Part shown: in pieces, positions 61,985 to 64,000 of the stretch
Numbering within the stretch: position 1 is the first letter of the stretch
Layout of the letters: each line of letters opens with the position of its first letter
Source of the DNA: Nocardioides humi
GTDB lineage: Bacteria > Actinomycetota > Actinomycetes > Propionibacteriales > Nocardioidaceae
Reading direction: 5' to 3'
Length of the DNA: 64,000 nucleotides
Assembly (NCBI RefSeq): GCF_006494775.1
Contig: NZ_CP041146.1
Location: 3,224,001 to 3,288,000, forward strand
Made by a program: the position numbers and the translations under genes
The notes under the pieces: model-generated
The model's input: only the letters and a program-made list of their open reading frames with translations
Told to the model about the DNA's origin: nothing
The model's database searches: none

Positions 61985-64000
61985 GCGCCTCCCGCGGCGC
62001 GCGGCTCGCCGGCTGGCGGATCGCGCTGCGGCTCGCCCGCCGGGAGGCGGTACGCCGCCGGGCGCAGACCGCCCTCATGCTGGTCCTCGTCTGCCTGCCC
62101 GTGCTCGCGGTCGCCGCGGCCGCGGTGGTGTGGCGCACCGCGAACGTGTCCGGCGCCGAGGGCGTCGACCGGCGGATGGGGACGGCGGCCGCGCTGGTCA
62201 CCGGCAGCGGCACCACCGAGGTCCGGCAGGTCTTCGACCCCGAGCAGGCCACGTCCTGGGTCGGCGAGGAGGAGCACCGCGCGACGGAGGAGGAGGTCCG
62301 GGAGGTGCTCGGGTCCGGCCGGCCGCTCCTCCCCGTCGCCCAGGAGTACCTCTCCTACGCCACCGACCGCGGCGTCGGCGACGTCGTCGTCACCCAGGCC
62401 GATCTCGCCGACCCGCTGACCGACGGGCTGTTCCGGCTCGAGGAGGGCCGCTATCCGCGGACGACGGACGAGGTCGTCGTGAACCCGGCGCTGGTCGAGC
62501 GCGGCCCGGGCCTGGGGGAGACCCTCGCCGTGCTGCGTCGTACCGACGACGGGGAGACCCGGACCGAGCTGACGGTCGTGGGGATCGTCGAGAGCGCGAC
62601 GACCCGCGACAGCCCGGTGGCCGCGGTGCTGCCCGGCGCGGTCGGGACGCCCGACACCCAGCCGCGGTGGCTGGTCGGCGGCGGTCCGGTCACCTGGGAC
62701 GACGTCCGCGCGCTCAACGCCGTCGGCCTGCTCGCCGCCTCCCGGCAGGTGCTGTCCGACCCGCCGCCGGCCGCGGAGCTGCCGCCCGAGCTGGTCGGCG
62801 ACGAGCCGGTCGACGAGACCACGCTCACCGCGCTGGTGCTGGTCGTGACCATGGTGCTGCTCGAGGTGGTGCTGCTCGCCGGGCCGGCCTTCGCGGTCCG
62901 TGCCCGCGCGCAGGCGCGCACGCTCGCGCTGGTCGCGGCCGCCGGGGGTACGCCGGCCCAGGCGCGTCGTACCGTCCTCGCCTCGGGAGTCGTGGTCGGT
63001 GTCCTCGGCGGCGTCGCCGGGACGGTGCTCGGCATCGGGCTCGGTGCGCTGCTCGTGCCGGTGGCGCAGCGCTGGCAGGGCACCTGGTTCGGGCCGTTCG
63101 AGGTGCCGTGGCCGCTGCTGCTGGTGGTGGCCGCCTTCGGTCTCGCGGCCGCGGTCCTCGCCGCCGTGGTGCCGGCCCGGTCGGCGTCCCGGCAGGATGT
63201 CGTCGCCGTCCTCGCCGGCCGCCGCGGGGAGGGGCGGGCGTCGCGGCGCTCGCCCGTGCTCGGCCTCGTGCTCATCGCGGCGGGCGTCGGGTCCGGCCTG
63301 GCCGGCTCACGGGCGAGCGGCGCCTCGCCCGCGCTCGTCGGGGCGTCGGCCCTCCTCGCCGTCGTCGGCATGATCCTGCTCGTCCCGAGCGCCGTGGTGC
63401 TGGTGGGCCGCCTGGCCCGGCGGTTCCCGCTGGCGCTGCGCTTCGCCGCCCGCGACGCCGCCCGGCACCGCACCCGCACGGTGCCCGCGGTCGCCGCCGT
63501 CGGCGCCACGGTCGCGGGCGTCATCACGCTCGGCATCGCACTGAGCAGCCAGCAGGCCGCCGACGAGCGGGACTACGACCCCCGGCTCGCCCACGGGTAC
63601 GCCGCCGTCCCCGTCGAGCCCACCGCCGACACCGCCGCCGTCCGCCGGGTCCTCGGCAAGCGGCTGCCCGGCGCCGAGGTCGCGGAGGTCGCCGGCGTCA
63701 GATCCGACACCCCGCAGGGGTGGACCGACCTGTCCTTCGCGTCCGGCGGGGAGGAGCTGGTGCTGCCGACCTCCGGCGCCCTCGGCACCGGCCACCTGGT
63801 CGGCACCGCCGTCCCCGACGCCGTCGGGCTCACCGCCGCCGACCGGGCGCGGGCCGACCGTGCCCTGGCCGCGGGCCGCGTCGTGCTGGTGCGGGGATCC
63901 GCTGCCTTCGGCCCCGAGCCGGCCGACCAGATGCACGTGACGGTGCGGGTCTCCGACGACACCGGCGAGGTGCGCGACGAGCGCGGCCTCGACGTCGGCG
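61981..64000 (+). CDS. FtsX/MacB-type ABC transporter permease (3' end beyond the window)
   Basis: 673 residues are present and the frame is still open at the edge. The ATG overlaps the ATPase stop. An N-terminal helix (TALMLVLVCLPVLAVAAAAVVW) is followed by an extracytoplasmic domain of about 200 residues, a block of three to four helices (about 275-400), further helices near 430-475 and again 500-520, then a second outside loop. This duplicated FtsX layout is typical of actinobacterial MacB-like permeases of 800 or more residues, so about a fifth is missing. It forms the membrane part of the PadR-controlled exporter. Confidence 0.88.

Overview
The window is chromosomal DNA of a very GC-rich actinobacterium. 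The codon use, GTG starts, tightly overlapping operons, paired MMPL/TetR genes, an AlkB-rubredoxin fusion and the LytR-CpsA-Psr protein all fit a Nocardioides-like member of the Nocardioidaceae. The genus is an inference from gene style, not from a marker gene. No rRNA, tRNA, CRISPR array, insertion sequence or phage gene was recognised. Genes fill about 95% of the window, and no gene-free stretch exceeds about 300 bases.

Layout. 2-3260 (+): an oxidoreductase operon (end of a Zn-type alcohol dehydrogenase, CoxG-like protein, split-barrel protein, Ldh2-type dehydrogenase, SDR). 3299-7384: an MMPL exporter divergent from a histidine kinase/response regulator pair. 7569-14741 (-): an overlapping six-gene operon with alpha/beta hydrolase, Baeyer-Villiger monooxygenase, SDR, aldehyde dehydrogenase, iron alcohol dehydrogenase and a hydroxyacyl-CoA-type dehydrogenase. 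14987-20488 (+): a divergent sugar-type (CUT2) ABC importer whose ATPase and first permease are one polypeptide, with a second SDR inside the operon. 20470-23757: three regulators (AcoR-like, GntR, TetR). 23855-27197 (+): amino-acid-type permease, dimethylformamidase-like protein and cupin. 27285-33405: nitroreductase, small membrane protein, glutathione peroxidase, a second MMPL exporter and two TetR genes. 33494-37561: NfeD/flotillin and a second two-component pair. 37733-41613: cytochrome P450, M15 peptidase, Ser/Thr kinase. 41770-46707: AlkB-rubredoxin, [3Fe-4S] ferredoxin, TetR, a second M15 lipoprotein and an alpha-methylacyl-CoA racemase. 46989-52753: DEAD-box helicase, MerR regulator and the beta-oxidation pair FadA/FadB. 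52894-64000: LCP cell-wall ligase, SDRs, phosphatase, VanZ-RDD protein, membrane-anchored lipase, VapBC, an RTX-like protein, and a PadR-controlled ABC/FtsX exporter cut by the window end.

How it works together. The 7.5-20.5 kb block reads as uptake and breakdown of a cyclic or secondary alcohol/ketone. The SDRs would oxidise the alcohol, the monooxygenase would insert oxygen to give a lactone or ester, the hydrolase would open it, and the iron alcohol dehydrogenase and aldehyde dehydrogenase would take the hydroxy-acid to a (di)acid. Farther right, AlkB, P450, racemase and FadAB form a hydrocarbon and (branched) fatty-acid theme. The MerR gene and the racemase share a TGACA-N7-TGTCA operator-like site.

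Quality note. Five otherwise convincing genes (SDR at 2509, permease at 19461, P450 at 38028, MerR at 48487, RTX-like at 59864) are each broken by one missing base in a G or C run. This pattern looks more like residual homopolymer sequencing errors than gene decay.
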